From the NCBI RefSeq assembly GCF_000739015.1, contig NZ_JPUG01000075.1:46292-110291 (forward strand): a DNA stretch of 64,000 bases. The letters run 5' to 3'. This stretch comes from Microvirga sp. BSC39. GTDB taxonomy: Bacteria > Pseudomonadota > Alphaproteobacteria > Rhizobiales > Beijerinckiaceae. The notes under the pieces were generated by a model that was not told the DNA's origin, ran no database searches, and saw nothing but the letters and a program-made list of their open reading frames with translations. The position numbers and the translations under genes were made by a program. This document shows positions 35,834 to 44,894 of the stretch, piece by piece (positions within the stretch are counted from its first letter, which is position 1; each line of letters opens with the position of its first letter).

Positions 35834-36089
35834 CGACGGTACGGCTCCGAGCACTGCGGATCATCTGGACCGGGAGCCTGGGCCGGATCAGCCGGGCTGG
35901 CAAGATGTTCTTTGCCGGCCCTAACCCTTGAGGGGACGGCTTTCCCAAGCCGTCAGTGACGACACCCTGACAGCGCCACAGGACGCTGTGCACGGCCGAG
36001 CCGCCGAAATCAGGTTTTAGGCCATGAGCCTCGGCATAGGAGATCGCGATCGGGAGTTCCTTTTCGAGGTTCTCGAGGGCCTCGGACAT
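35811..36089 (-). CDS. Conserved small hypothetical protein
   Basis: 92 codons; its end overlaps the CoiA-like start by about 20 bases, as in an operon. The N-terminal part is protein-like (SEALENLEKELPIAISYAEA, then HGLKPDFGGSAVHSVLW); the last about 35 residues are Arg/Pro-rich and may follow a frameshift. It lies 9 bases after the stop of the damaged gene at 36099. Function unknown. Confidence 0.5.
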   Translation of the reverse strand: MSEALENLEKELPIAISYAEAHGLKPDFGGSAVHSVLWRCQGVVTDGLGKPSPQGLGPAKNILPARLIRPRLPVQMIRSARSRTVDDRHLAT

Positions 36090-36098
36090 TCGGCGGTT

Positions 36099-36313
36099 CT
36101 ACTCGAGCAGGTCGGAATAGAACGGTGTCTGGAGTTCCGAGCCGATGGACGTACCGTCAGGCTGATTGATCAGGATGCCCGTTTCGGTGGCGCGGCTCTG
36201 GACGAGGGCACCAATGGCTTCACCGGGCGTCGAGCGCCGATGTCGAGATTGCGGTGGTTACCGTTCAGGGTGGCAGCGAACTTGTCATCGTAGGCCGTGA
36301 TGTCGATCTTCAT
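36099..36313 (-). pseudogene. Small hypothetical gene with one frameshift
   Basis: Starts MKIDITAYDDKFAATLNGNH at ATG 36313. The frame is lost near 36240; the adjacent frame then reads GEAIGALVQSRATETGILIN and GTSIGSELQTPFYSDLLE and stops at TAG (36099-36101). Joining the two by one base restores about 70 residues. The gene at 36089 follows directly. Either a sequencing indel or a recent mutation. No family recognised. Confidence 0.55.
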
Positions 36314-36740
36314 GGTCGCCTGTATTCCGGATCGATGACTGGGACGGATTGTTTCCGTCAGGCGGCCTTGAGCACCTTGCCCTCGGCCTCGCCTCGCCGT
36401 GATGGCGGCGGTACCGGCTTGAAGCGCCTCGAAGTTGGTCCCGAGCTTTTCGAGGAAAGCGGGATCTTCCAAATGACCGAAATCTCATCGGGGTCATGTC
36501 GCACCTGCCGCCGCGGCCGCAATTGTCGTAGGTCATCGTGATCTTCGGCGTCATGACGATCGCATAGTAGAAGCAGGCACGGACGATGCGATCCGGCTGC
36601 TCCCCCATGGACGGATGACCTTGGACCAAGAAAGGGGCGAAATGGTCTCCGTTTTAGGCCCGGATCAGCAGGTGACCGACCTCTGTGATCGGATCCGAGG
36701 GAATGCTCGGCGCTTCAGAAGGAGCGATTTCGATCATGGC
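36314..36740 (-). other. Region of degraded small ORFs
   Basis: Minus-strand pieces in different frames look coding: a 27-codon frame from ATG 36738 (IEIAPSEAPSIPSDPI) with GAAAGG upstream, MGEQPDRIVRACFYYAI near 36608, HLEDPAFLEKLGTNFEALQA near 36470, and EAEGKVLKAA ending near 36360. Frameshifts separate them. Probably a small gene or two, decayed or carrying sequencing errors. Confidence 0.35.
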
Positions 36741-36891
36741 AAACCTTTCGGGGTTTCTCAAATCATTGGATCATCGGGATGATTTTAGAGAAAATCGGAC
36801 TGCTCCTCGAATTCGACATCGGGGTTTGAAGGCCCGGATACAAAAAGTAGCCCCAAAGGAGCCTCTTTCGGTTCGTTCGGTTCTGAACGAC

Positions 36892-37251
36892 TTAGTACGT
36901 GCAGACGTAGCGCATGCCGTTGCTGGCGCGGAAACTTCCGGTGTTCGGGTCGTACGACCGGTACTTGCGGGCGCAGTCGGCCGCCAGGCGGGGATCGACT
37001 GTGCCGAGAGGCGGCGGAGGTGCAGCCTGCGCCTAGTTGGCGATCGCCCCAGCGATCAGGGCACCGGCGGCCAGACCGAGAACGCCTGCAGCGACGGCTC
37101 CGCCGCTGCCACCGCGGCGGTAGTAGCGGGGGCCATGATAGTAGCGCGGGCCACCATAGTAACGGCGGTACTGGGTGTAACCTTCGCCCGGGTATTCCTT
37201 GGTGATTTCCGGCGTGTGGTTGCGGGGACATAAAACCACCGAGAATTCCAA
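36892..37251 (-). pseudogene. BA14K family protein with in-frame amber stop
   Basis: The first part, from TTG 37251 to TAG at 37033-37035, has YRRYYGGPRYYHGPRYYRRG and an Ala/Gly zipper (VAAGVLGLAAGALIAGAIAN). After the TAG the same frame continues AQAAPPPPLGTVDPRLAADC then ARKYRSYDPNTGSFRASNG and MRYVCTY, the diagnostic BA14K C-terminus, ending at 36892. The stop most likely replaces Gln (CAG to TAG). A signal peptide, expected in BA14K proteins, is missing. The Brucella relative is an immunoreactive lectin-like protein. Confidence 0.8.
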
Positions 37252-37334
37252 TCCTCCGAGGATGAGCCTTCTAAATCTGGGGCGAGCGCCAGATCCGTAT
37301 GCCCGATGTCCGCCCCAGAACTCTTGGTGTCCGC

Positions 37335-39809
37335 TCAGATCGCAGAAGTCTCATGACTCGCCGCTCGCTCCGAGGGTCGAAGGCGCTTCTTCAGCAGATT
37401 GTGGGTCAGTTCGAGGGTATCTGCCAACCTCTCAACCTGTTCGGCTCCATTCGCGGTGAGATCTGCGCTGGTGATACCTCTCCAGCCGACGCAGATCTCG
37501 TGCACAGTTCTTGCGCCCACATTCGCGGATGCGCTCTGCAGTCCGTGAGCCTCAAGGCGGAACCTATGAGAGTCGCCTGCGGCTGCGGCGTCCCGTAGCG
37601 CATCAATGAGACCATCCGCGTCCGAGAAGAATTCTTCTACGAGGGCAAGGACGAAGTCTCTTCCTCCCAGTTGCTCGAGATCCTTGAGCAGGGCTTGGTC
37701 GATGACGGGGGAAAGGGTATCCGGCGAACTAGCAGCAGGAGCGGTTTCGATTGGAGTTTCGGGGGGAGTTGGGCCGGCATGCTCCTCAATCGCCTTTAGC
37801 AGCACCGCCGGCTGAACCGGCTTGGTCAGACATGCATCCATCCCTGCGGCGCGGGTCTCGGCGACGATCTCCGGCGTCGCGTCGGCCGTTAGTGCGATGA
37901 TCGGGATGCGCCTGCCTTGGGGCTCCGTGAACCGGAACAGGTTGGCGGCTTCGATGCCCGTCATGACGGGCATGTTGATGTCCATGATGACGAGGTCGAA
38001 GCACTCTGCCTCCAAGGCATTGAGGGCTTCCTCCCCGTTTTCGACGCATTGGGCGGCATGTCCGCCGCGCTCGAGCACCTTTGAGATCACCAAGCGGTTT
38101 GTGGCGTTGTCGTCCGCCACCAGGATCGAGAGAGGTCGGGACGCGACCGGCAGCTCCAGCCTGCCCGCCTCGCCCCACAACGATCGCGCCCAAGACGTCT
38201 GCGCAGCTGCCGCCCTCGCGGCGGTTCGCGCTTCTTCTGCCGTGAAATCGAGCGACAGCACGCTGCTCGACACATGCATCAGGCTTGTTTCCGCAAGATT
38301 GCGGGATGCATTCGGGCGGATCAGCACCGGAGGAACGGGAAGGGCCGCCCTTTCGATCTCTGCGGCCAGCAAGTCTGCCGGCATGTCGCTGCAGAAGAAC
38401 GGAACGATATGCTCGCTCCGGGTCTGCAGGATCCATTCCTTCCCCTCGAGAGGGTTCCGAACGACGGGGCAATCGCCCCCACCGCCGAGCCGGAGCGCGA
38501 AGACCCGTGCAAGGTCTGAATCGTCGCAAACCAGAAGGGGTTGGATCGGGAGAGGCTGTTGATCGCCGGGAGCGTCCGTAGCCGATGCTTCCATCGGCAA
38601 GATGAACCAGAACGAGCTGCCATGGCCCTCCCGGCTATCCACCCCGATCCGGCCGCCCATGGCCTCAATCAACTGCCGGCAGATGGAGAGGCCAAGGCCC
38701 GTTCCGCCAAAGCGGTTGATGATGGTCTCGTCAGCTTGGGTGAAGCTGTCGAAGATCCTGCTCATGGCCTGCGGGGCGATGCCGATGCCCGTGTCGGACA
38801 CGACGAAGCGAACGAGGCTCCTTCCGTTCTCGGTTACGGGATCGGCTGCGAGTGTGACATAGCCCCGTTCCGTGAACTTGACGGCATTACCGAGCAGGTT
38901 GAGCAGGATCTCTTCGAGATGATGCTTCGGACCATAGAGCTGCAAGGGCGTATGCGAGGCGATATGGATCGTTGTCCGAATCCCTTTCTGCTGAGCTTGC
39001 ATGAGAACCATAGCGCGAGCGGTGGACAGGACCTCCAGCAGATCGAAGTCGATCCGTTCGATCGGCATCTTTCCTGCTTCGATGCGCGACAGGTTCAGGA
39101 TGCTGTTGATCTGCCGCAGCAAGGATTCGCCGGCGGAGCCGATGGTGCGGATAATGCCGCGCTGCTCCGCGTCGAGATCCGCCCCGGCCATGAGGCCCGA
39201 CAGGCCGATAATTGCGTTCAGCGGCGTTCTCAGCTCATGACTGACGCTGGCGAGGAACAAGGTCTTCGCTCTATTGGCCGCTTCCGCCTGTGCCTTGGCG
39301 TTTGAAAGCTTCCGGATCAGCGTGCTGGCATAGAGCGGGAGCACGATGAGGCTCAGCAGAAGGGTCGCCGAGAGATAGATGTCGTCGCGCCATCGCGGCG
39401 TCGTGTAGATGACAATGGTGAAACAGACCACCGAGACAGCCACCGCAATATAGAGGAAGCGGAGGCCGAAGCGGAATCCGTTGCCGAACGTGATCCAGAG
39501 ATAGAGTAGGAAAAGAACGGATGACGTTTCTCCGACGTAGTGGAGCTGCACGGAGGCTGTCGCGAGGTCGCTGACGATGGCGATGATCCGGCGGATCGTC
39601 GATTGGTTCGGCCTGAGCAGAATATGAACGGCGATGCCTACTGAGACGAAAGCGAAGATTGTCGCAGCAATTAGCGCCTCGCGCGGGACCGACGGATTGA
39701 TCCAGAATGTATAGGCCGCGATCAGGCTCAGGAAGATGAGCCTGTTGAGGCTCATCTCATGTTCGCGATCAGGGCTGTTTCTCAGCCGTGACAGGATGTC
39801 GGCGATCAC
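37335..39809 (-). CDS. rpfC: RpfC-like hybrid sensor histidine kinase
   Basis: 824 aa. About 6 membrane helices in residues 20-170 (for example LFLLYLWITFGNGFRFGLRF) form the RpfC-type sensor. Then HisKA with SVSHELRTPLNAIIGLSG (His near 191), HATPase (LLNLLGNAVKFTERG), a degenerate receiver-like segment (from LLVCDDSDLA), a second receiver with phospho-Asp in VIMDINMPVMTG (near 607), and a C-terminal HPt with EAHGLQSASANVGAR (His near 752). This is the DSF receptor kinase architecture. The start codon overlaps the stop of the upstream gene by 4 bases, so they form one operon. The symbol is by architecture and context, not experiment. Confidence 0.85.
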   Translation of the reverse strand: MIADILSRLRNSPDREHEMSLNRLIFLSLIAAYTFWINPSVPREALIAATIFAFVSVGIAVHILLRPNQSTIRRIIAIVSDLATASVQLHYVGETSSVLFLLYLWITFGNGFRFGLRFLYIAVAVSVVCFTIVIYTTPRWRDDIYLSATLLLSLIVLPLYASTLIRKLSNAKAQAEAANRAKTLFLASVSHELRTPLNAIIGLSGLMAGADLDAEQRGIIRTIGSAGESLLRQINSILNLSRIEAGKMPIERIDFDLLEVLSTARAMVLMQAQQKGIRTTIHIASHTPLQLYGPKHHLEEILLNLLGNAVKFTERGYVTLAADPVTENGRSLVRFVVSDTGIGIAPQAMSRIFDSFTQADETIINRFGGTGLGLSICRQLIEAMGGRIGVDSREGHGSSFWFILPMEASATDAPGDQQPLPIQPLLVCDDSDLARVFALRLGGGGDCPVVRNPLEGKEWILQTRSEHIVPFFCSDMPADLLAAEIERAALPVPPVLIRPNASRNLAETSLMHVSSSVLSLDFTAEEARTAARAAAAQTSWARSLWGEAGRLELPVASRPLSILVADDNATNRLVISKVLERGGHAAQCVENGEEALNALEAECFDLVIMDINMPVMTGIEAANLFRFTEPQGRRIPIIALTADATPEIVAETRAAGMDACLTKPVQPAVLLKAIEEHAGPTPPETPIETAPAASSPDTLSPVIDQALLKDLEQLGGRDFVLALVEEFFSDADGLIDALRDAAAAGDSHRFRLEAHGLQSASANVGARTVHEICVGWRGITSADLTANGAEQVERLADTLELTHNLLKKRLRPSERAASHETSAI

Positions 39810-41977
39810 GAAGTCTGGACCTTCTTGGGTGATACGCTCTGGCTCCGCAGCAGATAGCGGGGATGATCCCTGAGCAGGGCTTCGAAGGTGCTGGGCGGCA
39901 CGGGGCGACTGAACAGATAACCCTGAGCCTCATCGCAGGCATGGCTAAGCAGGCAGGCTAGCTGTGGATTAGTCTCGACGCCCTCGGCGACCACCTTCAG
40001 CTTGAGGCTCCGGGCCAGGGATATGATCGCCCTGACGATGGCCTCGTCGCGATTTCCGGCCAGAAGGCTCGAGATGAAGGAGCGGTCGATCTTCAAGGTA
40101 TCGACGTCGAAGTTCTTGAGATAGCTGAGGGAGGAAAAGCCCACGCCGAAATCGTCGATGGCGACTCTGACCCCGAGGTCCTTGAGGCTGCGCAGTACCT
40201 TTTTGGTACGCTCGACGTCCCTGAGCAGGCTGCCTTCCGTGAGTTCAATCTCAAGGGAGGCGGGGTCGAGGCCTGTCGTCCTGAGGGCATCCTCGACGAG
40301 CTGGACGACATCCTGGCGCAGGAACTGCACCGGCGACAGGTTGACCGAGATTCGCATCGGGCCGTGACCAAGACTCTGCCACGCCGCCGCTTGCGTGCAG
40401 GCGGTCGCCAGAACCCAGGCGCCGATTTCGTTGATAAGCCCCGTTTCCTCCGCAATGTCGATGAACACGTTAGGCGACGTGAGGCCGAACTCGGGCCTGC
40501 TCCAGCGCAGGAGCGCCTCCGCCCCCGCGATGGCTCCTGTCGCAAGATCGATCTGAGGCTGGTAATAGAGCTCGAACTGCTCCTGCGCGATCGCCTTTCG
40601 GAGGTCGGCCTCCAAGCTGATGTTGTTCCACGAGATGCTGTCCATTTCGGGCGAGTAGAAGCGCAGCGTGTTCCTGCCCTCGGCCTTTGCCTGGTACATG
40701 GCGAGATCAGCATACCGTAGAAGCTTCTCGGCATTTCCACTGTCGCAGGGCGCCAGGGTGATGCCGATCGTGCAGCCGATCCGAACTTCGGTCTCCTCGA
40801 GAAGGAACGGCGCGGAGAGGGAATCGATGATCCTGCGCGCCAGGGTCGCCGCATCCTCCGGCGCTGCGATATTCGCCTGCACGACCACGAACTCGTCACC
40901 GGACATGCGCGCGACCAGATCGGTGCTCGAGACCACTCCGAGGAGGCGGCCTGTCACCAACTGGAGCATGCGGTCGCCGCCGGCATGGCCGAGAGCGTCG
41001 TTAACCGCCTTAAACCGGTCGAGATCGATTAGAAGGATCGCGAAACGCGTGCCCTCGCTGGACAGCTCTTGCTCGATCCAGTCGTTGAGCATTCTCCGGT
41101 TGGGAAGGTCGGTCAGTGTGTCGTGCAGCGCGATATGCCGCAGTGTGCTTTCTGCCTGCTTGCGTTCCGTGATGTCGACCGATGTGGTCAGGACGCTCGT
41201 CTCTGCACCCGCAAGGGCAGGCATCAAGGTCTTGGTGGTCAGGAAAGCCCGTTCGGCTCCGGAGATGTCGACGATGCTCTCCTCAAAGCTCACGGCACTC
41301 CGCTGGTTCTTCAGAATGGATCTGTGTACATGGTGACTAAAGTCCGGCTTGTTGCTGCGCAGAACGTCGCTGAGCAGCCTCCCAGTTAAGGCCTCCGGCG
41401 TGGAACTGACGAAATCGGCGAAATGGGCGTTGACGAAGACGATCCGGCTGTTCTTATCGGTGGCGCTGATTAGGGCTGGGACGGTGTCGATCACCTGCGC
41501 CAGAGCTTCCCGGCTGCTGCGGACAAGTTCCTCCTGAGAGCGCTCGCTGATGCGCAACTGCTGCTCGAGAGCCCGGGCCCGGCCCTTGATCTGCTGCTGC
41601 TGGCGCTGCAGCTTGAGGAGGTTGCGTGCGCGGGTGACGAACTCATAATGGTCAACAGGTGATCGGAGAAAGTCGGTCGCACCCGCCTCCAAGGCGCGAA
41701 GCCGGAAGGCCCTGTCGTCATAGGCGGTGATGACGATGATCGGGACATCTACTCCGTTGACGCTACCCCTCGCATGCTTGGTGAATTCCGCTCCGTCCAT
41801 ACCAGGCATCCGAAAGTCGGTCACGATCAGGTCCGGAGCGTTGCCCTGGAGCCATTCAAGCGCCTCAACCGGCGATGCAAAGGCATGCACCACCGCACCT
41901 TCCTCAATCGTCTGGGAGAGCCTGGAATAGATGTTGCGGTTCGTGCTCTTATCGTCGAGGATCAGAATGACTGCCAT
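39806..41977 (-). CDS. REC-PAS-GGDEF-EAL cyclic-di-GMP response regulator
   Basis: 723 aa from ATG 41977. Receiver domain at the start (LILDDK, VTDFRMPGMDG with phospho-Asp near 52), a coiled coil (about 135-175), a PAS domain (about 170-290), GGDEF (about 300-460) and EAL (about 470-720). The GGDEF signature reads ARMSGDEFVVV, with Ser in the first Gly position, which may weaken cyclase activity. EAL keeps AEALLRW, DDFGVGFSS, LKIDRSF and AEGVET, so phosphodiesterase activity is likely. Such PAS-GGDEF-EAL proteins are DSF receptors in Burkholderia (RpfR). Here it is coupled to the RpfC-like kinase. Confidence 0.88.
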   Translation of the reverse strand: MAVILILDDKSTNRNIYSRLSQTIEEGAVVHAFASPVEALEWLQGNAPDLIVTDFRMPGMDGAEFTKHARGSVNGVDVPIIVITAYDDRAFRLRALEAGATDFLRSPVDHYEFVTRARNLLKLQRQQQQIKGRARALEQQLRISERSQEELVRSSREALAQVIDTVPALISATDKNSRIVFVNAHFADFVSSTPEALTGRLLSDVLRSNKPDFSHHVHRSILKNQRSAVSFEESIVDISGAERAFLTTKTLMPALAGAETSVLTTSVDITERKQAESTLRHIALHDTLTDLPNRRMLNDWIEQELSSEGTRFAILLIDLDRFKAVNDALGHAGGDRMLQLVTGRLLGVVSSTDLVARMSGDEFVVVQANIAAPEDAATLARRIIDSLSAPFLLEETEVRIGCTIGITLAPCDSGNAEKLLRYADLAMYQAKAEGRNTLRFYSPEMDSISWNNISLEADLRKAIAQEQFELYYQPQIDLATGAIAGAEALLRWSRPEFGLTSPNVFIDIAEETGLINEIGAWVLATACTQAAAWQSLGHGPMRISVNLSPVQFLRQDVVQLVEDALRTTGLDPASLEIELTEGSLLRDVERTKKVLRSLKDLGVRVAIDDFGVGFSSLSYLKNFDVDTLKIDRSFISSLLAGNRDEAIVRAIISLARSLKLKVVAEGVETNPQLACLLSHACDEAQGYLFSRPVPPSTFEALLRDHPRYLLRSQSVSPKKVQTS

Positions 41978-42508
41978 ATGTTGCCCCCGGCATCCCCGGA
42001 CTGCTCGTGAGATCGATCCTCGGCCCCTGCTGAACCTGCTCAGAAAACCCGGACTCTCGACCTTTTCTTCCGATGCCATTCCGCGGATCGCGTGGTATGT
42101 CCTAAAGCGTGCCGTTTATCTTTCTCGATAGTCCATCCGTATCTGCTATCTGATCGCTCTCTTGCATCCCAGATTACCTGAAACATGCTTATGATCAGGA
42201 TACTATTCATACTTCAATGACGTAGAGAATGTATGCTGCTTTGGTTGGTTTTCTATTTATTTGGTTAATGTAAATTCTTGTGACTCGAGCTTATGACTTA
42301 GTTTATGATAATATTATATTAATACAATTTCATGTTTTTCTGATTATCACATAATAGCATTAACCACGATCTGAGACAAATCTTCCTAGAGACTACCAAC
42401 AATACTGTTAAGGGATCATTATCCTTAAGGAAGGGCTCCCCTCCCAGGGTGCCGCTCGACAGCGAGATGAAGCTCGTTGCGTTGAAATTCTCTATGACGG
42501 AGAACAGG
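41978..42508. promoter_or_regulatory. Divergent, AT-rich DSF-locus control region
   Basis: 531 bases between the divergent effector-kinase operon and rpfF. Bases 42180-42370 are clearly AT-rich (for example TGATAATATTATATTAATAC), unlike the rest of the window. A TCCTTAAGGA palindrome lies at 42422-42431. AT-rich DNA of this kind is typical of promoters silenced by nucleoid proteins such as MucR or GapR, both encoded in the window. Confidence 0.5.
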
Positions 42509-43480
42509 ATGTTGTCCCCGCTGGCCAAAGCCAATGGCCTTTCCTATCCTAACGAACAAACCACTTTAGATCGCGAGATCCCGACGCCTACTATTTCCGC
42601 GACGAGGCCCGCAGTCGAGCGAGACGGGCCCAGCTCGACCAACCTCCTGCTGCCGCATATCGACGTGAACCTCGACTTTGATCAGAAGATCTATTGGGCC
42701 GCCATGCGTCCGAGCCGACATCCGATGATCACGATGGAGCTTCTGCAGGACATGATGTGCGTCCAGGAATCCGTGCGGGCGATCATGGAGGAGGGAAACC
42801 GCGAGCAGCGTCAGCACCTCGAATATTTCGTCGCCGGATCCCAGACGCCCGGCGTGTACAATTTCGGCGGCAATCTGGCGTATTTCGCGAATTGCATCCA
42901 GCGCAAGGATGCTCAAGGCCTTCGGGAATATGCCTATGCCTGCATCGATGTGGTGTACGGAAATTCAATGGCGTTCCATACTCCCCTGATCACGATCACC
43001 CTGGTGCAGGGTGATGCGCTGGGCGGCGGGTTCGAATGCGCCCTGTCCTTCGATGTGCTCGTCGCCGAGAGGAGCGCGAAGATGGGACTGCCCGAGGTGC
43101 TGTTCAACCTGTTTCCCGGCATGGGAGCCTACAGCTTCCTCTCTCGGAAGATCGGAACGGCCGCCGCCGAGAAGATGATCATGAGCGGGAAGGTCTACAC
43201 CGCCGAGGAGTTGCATCAGCTCGGAGTCGTCGATGTTCTTGCCGAGGATGGCCAGGGAGAAAATGCAGTCAAGGACTACATCGCCCGCAACCGGCGCAAG
43301 CACAATGCTCACAGGGCGATCTACCGCTCACGGAGGCGTATTGCCCCAGTCACCTATGAAGAACTGCGCGACATCGTCGACATCTGGGTCGAAACCGCCC
43401 TGAATCTCGACGAGCAGGATCTGCGCAAGATGATGCGGCTTGTCGCTGCGCAGGAACGCCGCTCGGACAAACCTGAGTAG
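42509..43480 (+). CDS. rpfF: DSF synthase RpfF-like (crotonase fold)
   Basis: 323 aa from ATG 42509, chosen because CGGAGAACAGG lies just upstream; GTG 42449 and ATG 42467 are possible. The crotonase core shows PGVYNFGGNLAYFANCIQRK, LVQGDALGGGFECALSF and GLPEVLFNLFPGMGAYSFLS. Glu 176 and Glu 196 sit 20 residues apart, like the catalytic Glu141 and Glu161 of Xanthomonas RpfF. The enzyme makes cis-2-unsaturated fatty acid signals from acyl-ACP or acyl-CoA. The divergent operon encodes an RpfC-like sensor, a full DSF circuit. Confidence 0.9.
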   Translation: MLSPLAKANGLSYPNEQTTLDREIPTPTISATRPAVERDGPSSTNLLLPHIDVNLDFDQKIYWAAMRPSRHPMITMELLQDMMCVQESVRAIMEEGNREQRQHLEYFVAGSQTPGVYNFGGNLAYFANCIQRKDAQGLREYAYACIDVVYGNSMAFHTPLITITLVQGDALGGGFECALSFDVLVAERSAKMGLPEVLFNLFPGMGAYSFLSRKIGTAAAEKMIMSGKVYTAEELHQLGVVDVLAEDGQGENAVKDYIARNRRKHNAHRAIYRSRRRIAPVTYEELRDIVDIWVETALNLDEQDLRKMMRLVAAQERRSDKPE

Positions 43481-43749
43481 CCGGCGGCTCTGCCTGGAAG
43501 CTTAGAAAGTTTCTGAGCAATTGAGCTTCTAGAATTGTCTCGTTCGATCAACTCCCGAATCGGTTGCTGATGGTCTCCGGCGGTGTCACTGACAGCCAGA
43601 CCACCAGCACCTCGACCAGAACCCAATGAGCGGCATCCAGAAGATAGAGCGTGTTTCGGCTTGCCCTGAGATCAGATCGAGCGAGTTGGCACGGGCGCTT
43701 GGCCTGCCCCGAGTGGGTGATCCGAGTGTGATGTTAATTCAGGGTCGGT

Positions 43750-44400
43750 CTAGGCGCCAGCTTGGAAGCCGGTAGCAAGACCTCTGGTGCGGGCGCACAG
43801 TTGGTGATGCCGGCGCCAGCTTTCGATGAGCACCTTTGCCTCTTCCAAGGTGTAGAAGATTTCTCCCTTCAGCAGTTCATCCAGAAGCTTCGAGTTGAAG
43901 CTCTCGCAGTTGCCGTTCTCCCAGGGGCTACCGGGTTCGATGTAAGCCGTCTTGGCTCCCACGGCCGTGATCCATTCACGGACCGCTTTGGCCACAAATT
44001 CAGGTCCGTTATCGGAACGAACATGACTTGGGATGCCTCGCAGGACGAACAGATCCGAGAGCACGTCGATCACATCGACCGCTTTCAGTTTCCGGCTCAT
44101 TCGGATCGCCAGGCACTTGCGCGTGAACTCGTCGATGATGTTGAGTATGCGGAACTTGCGCCCGCCATGGGTGCAGTCCTCGACGAAGGCATACGACCAG
44201 ACGTGGTTGGGATACTCTGGCCGCAGCCGGATGCAGGATCCATCATTGAGCCAAAGGCGTCCTTTCTTCGGCTGTTTCTGTGGCACTTTCAGCCCCTGCC
44301 GCCGCCAGATTCACTCGACCCGCTTCTTGTTCACCCGCCAGCCGGCCCCTCGCAGCAGGGCAATGATCCGCCGATATCCATAGGTGACCAGGCGGCGAGT
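43750..44400 (-). pseudogene. IS3-family transposase (orfB) remnant
   Basis: IS3-type integrase core: VWSYAFVEDCTHGGRKFRIL, IIDEFTRKCLAIRMSRKLKA, SHVRSDNGPEFVAKAVREWI (DDE Asp) and SPWENGNCESFNSKLLDELL (Glu). In the same frame upstream is RRLVTYGYRRIIALLRGAGW then RVNKKRVE, TGA (44311-44313), IWRRQGLKV: the stop replaces the expected Trp. The C-terminus is cut and no orfA is visible. The element lies inside the ASCH-like pseudogene. Confidence 0.8.
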
Positions 44401-44671
44401 TCCGCCTCGCTGCATCGCGCTAAATCTATGACGCGGGGCACCTCAGTCACCGTCACATCGACAAAGCGGCCCTTCATGTCGCGCTCGGCGTAAACGCGAC
44501 ATGGTCGTCAACCTTCAGAGCCTTCCAGCGCTCATATCCTGGCCACGATGGAAATCGTGTTGTCGAGCTGCGCTCGCCTGCCAGAATGGCGTCGAATGTC
44601 GCCTTCGAATTCAGACCCGACCATGCGTCGCGTCCGTATGAGAAATGCATCGTCACCTTGAGCATGCTCAT
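44398..44671 (-). pseudogene. ASCH-domain-like protein, frameshifted, cut by IS
   Basis: From about 44671 reads MLKVTMHFSYGRDAWSGLNS and KATFDAILAGERSSTTRFPS then KVDDHVAF. Here it slips by one base; the other frame continues YAERDMKGRFVDVTVTEVPR and VIDLARCSEAELAAW, which then meets the IS3 remnant. The sequence resembles ASCH proteins that read RNA-related substrates. A GGGATTTCAAATCT element lies upstream (44684). Confidence 0.55.
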
Positions 44672-44894
44672 GATCACTTTCGTGGGATTTCAAATCTGAG
44701 TTTTTGCTGCCTCGTCCCGAATAATGATCTGACCCCTGCGCTCCCTGTTCAGCGAATGTTAAGAATTAAACCGAGCGACTGAAGCATAGAGCCGTTTACG
44801 GTAAATACGTATAGGACATTTAGTCTACTTGTCCCGTGGGCGCACCGTCCGTTAGTTCTTGCGTCAGAGGCAACCTCTCTGAAAGAAAACAACA

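Noticed and set aside
43481..43749. Short plus-strand frame (about 49 codons) after rpfF with a possible HTH-like RSSELARALGLP
   Set aside because: The frame is short, has no ribosome binding site, and the similarity is limited to one helix-like stretch. It may be a decayed fragment but I cannot support a gene.
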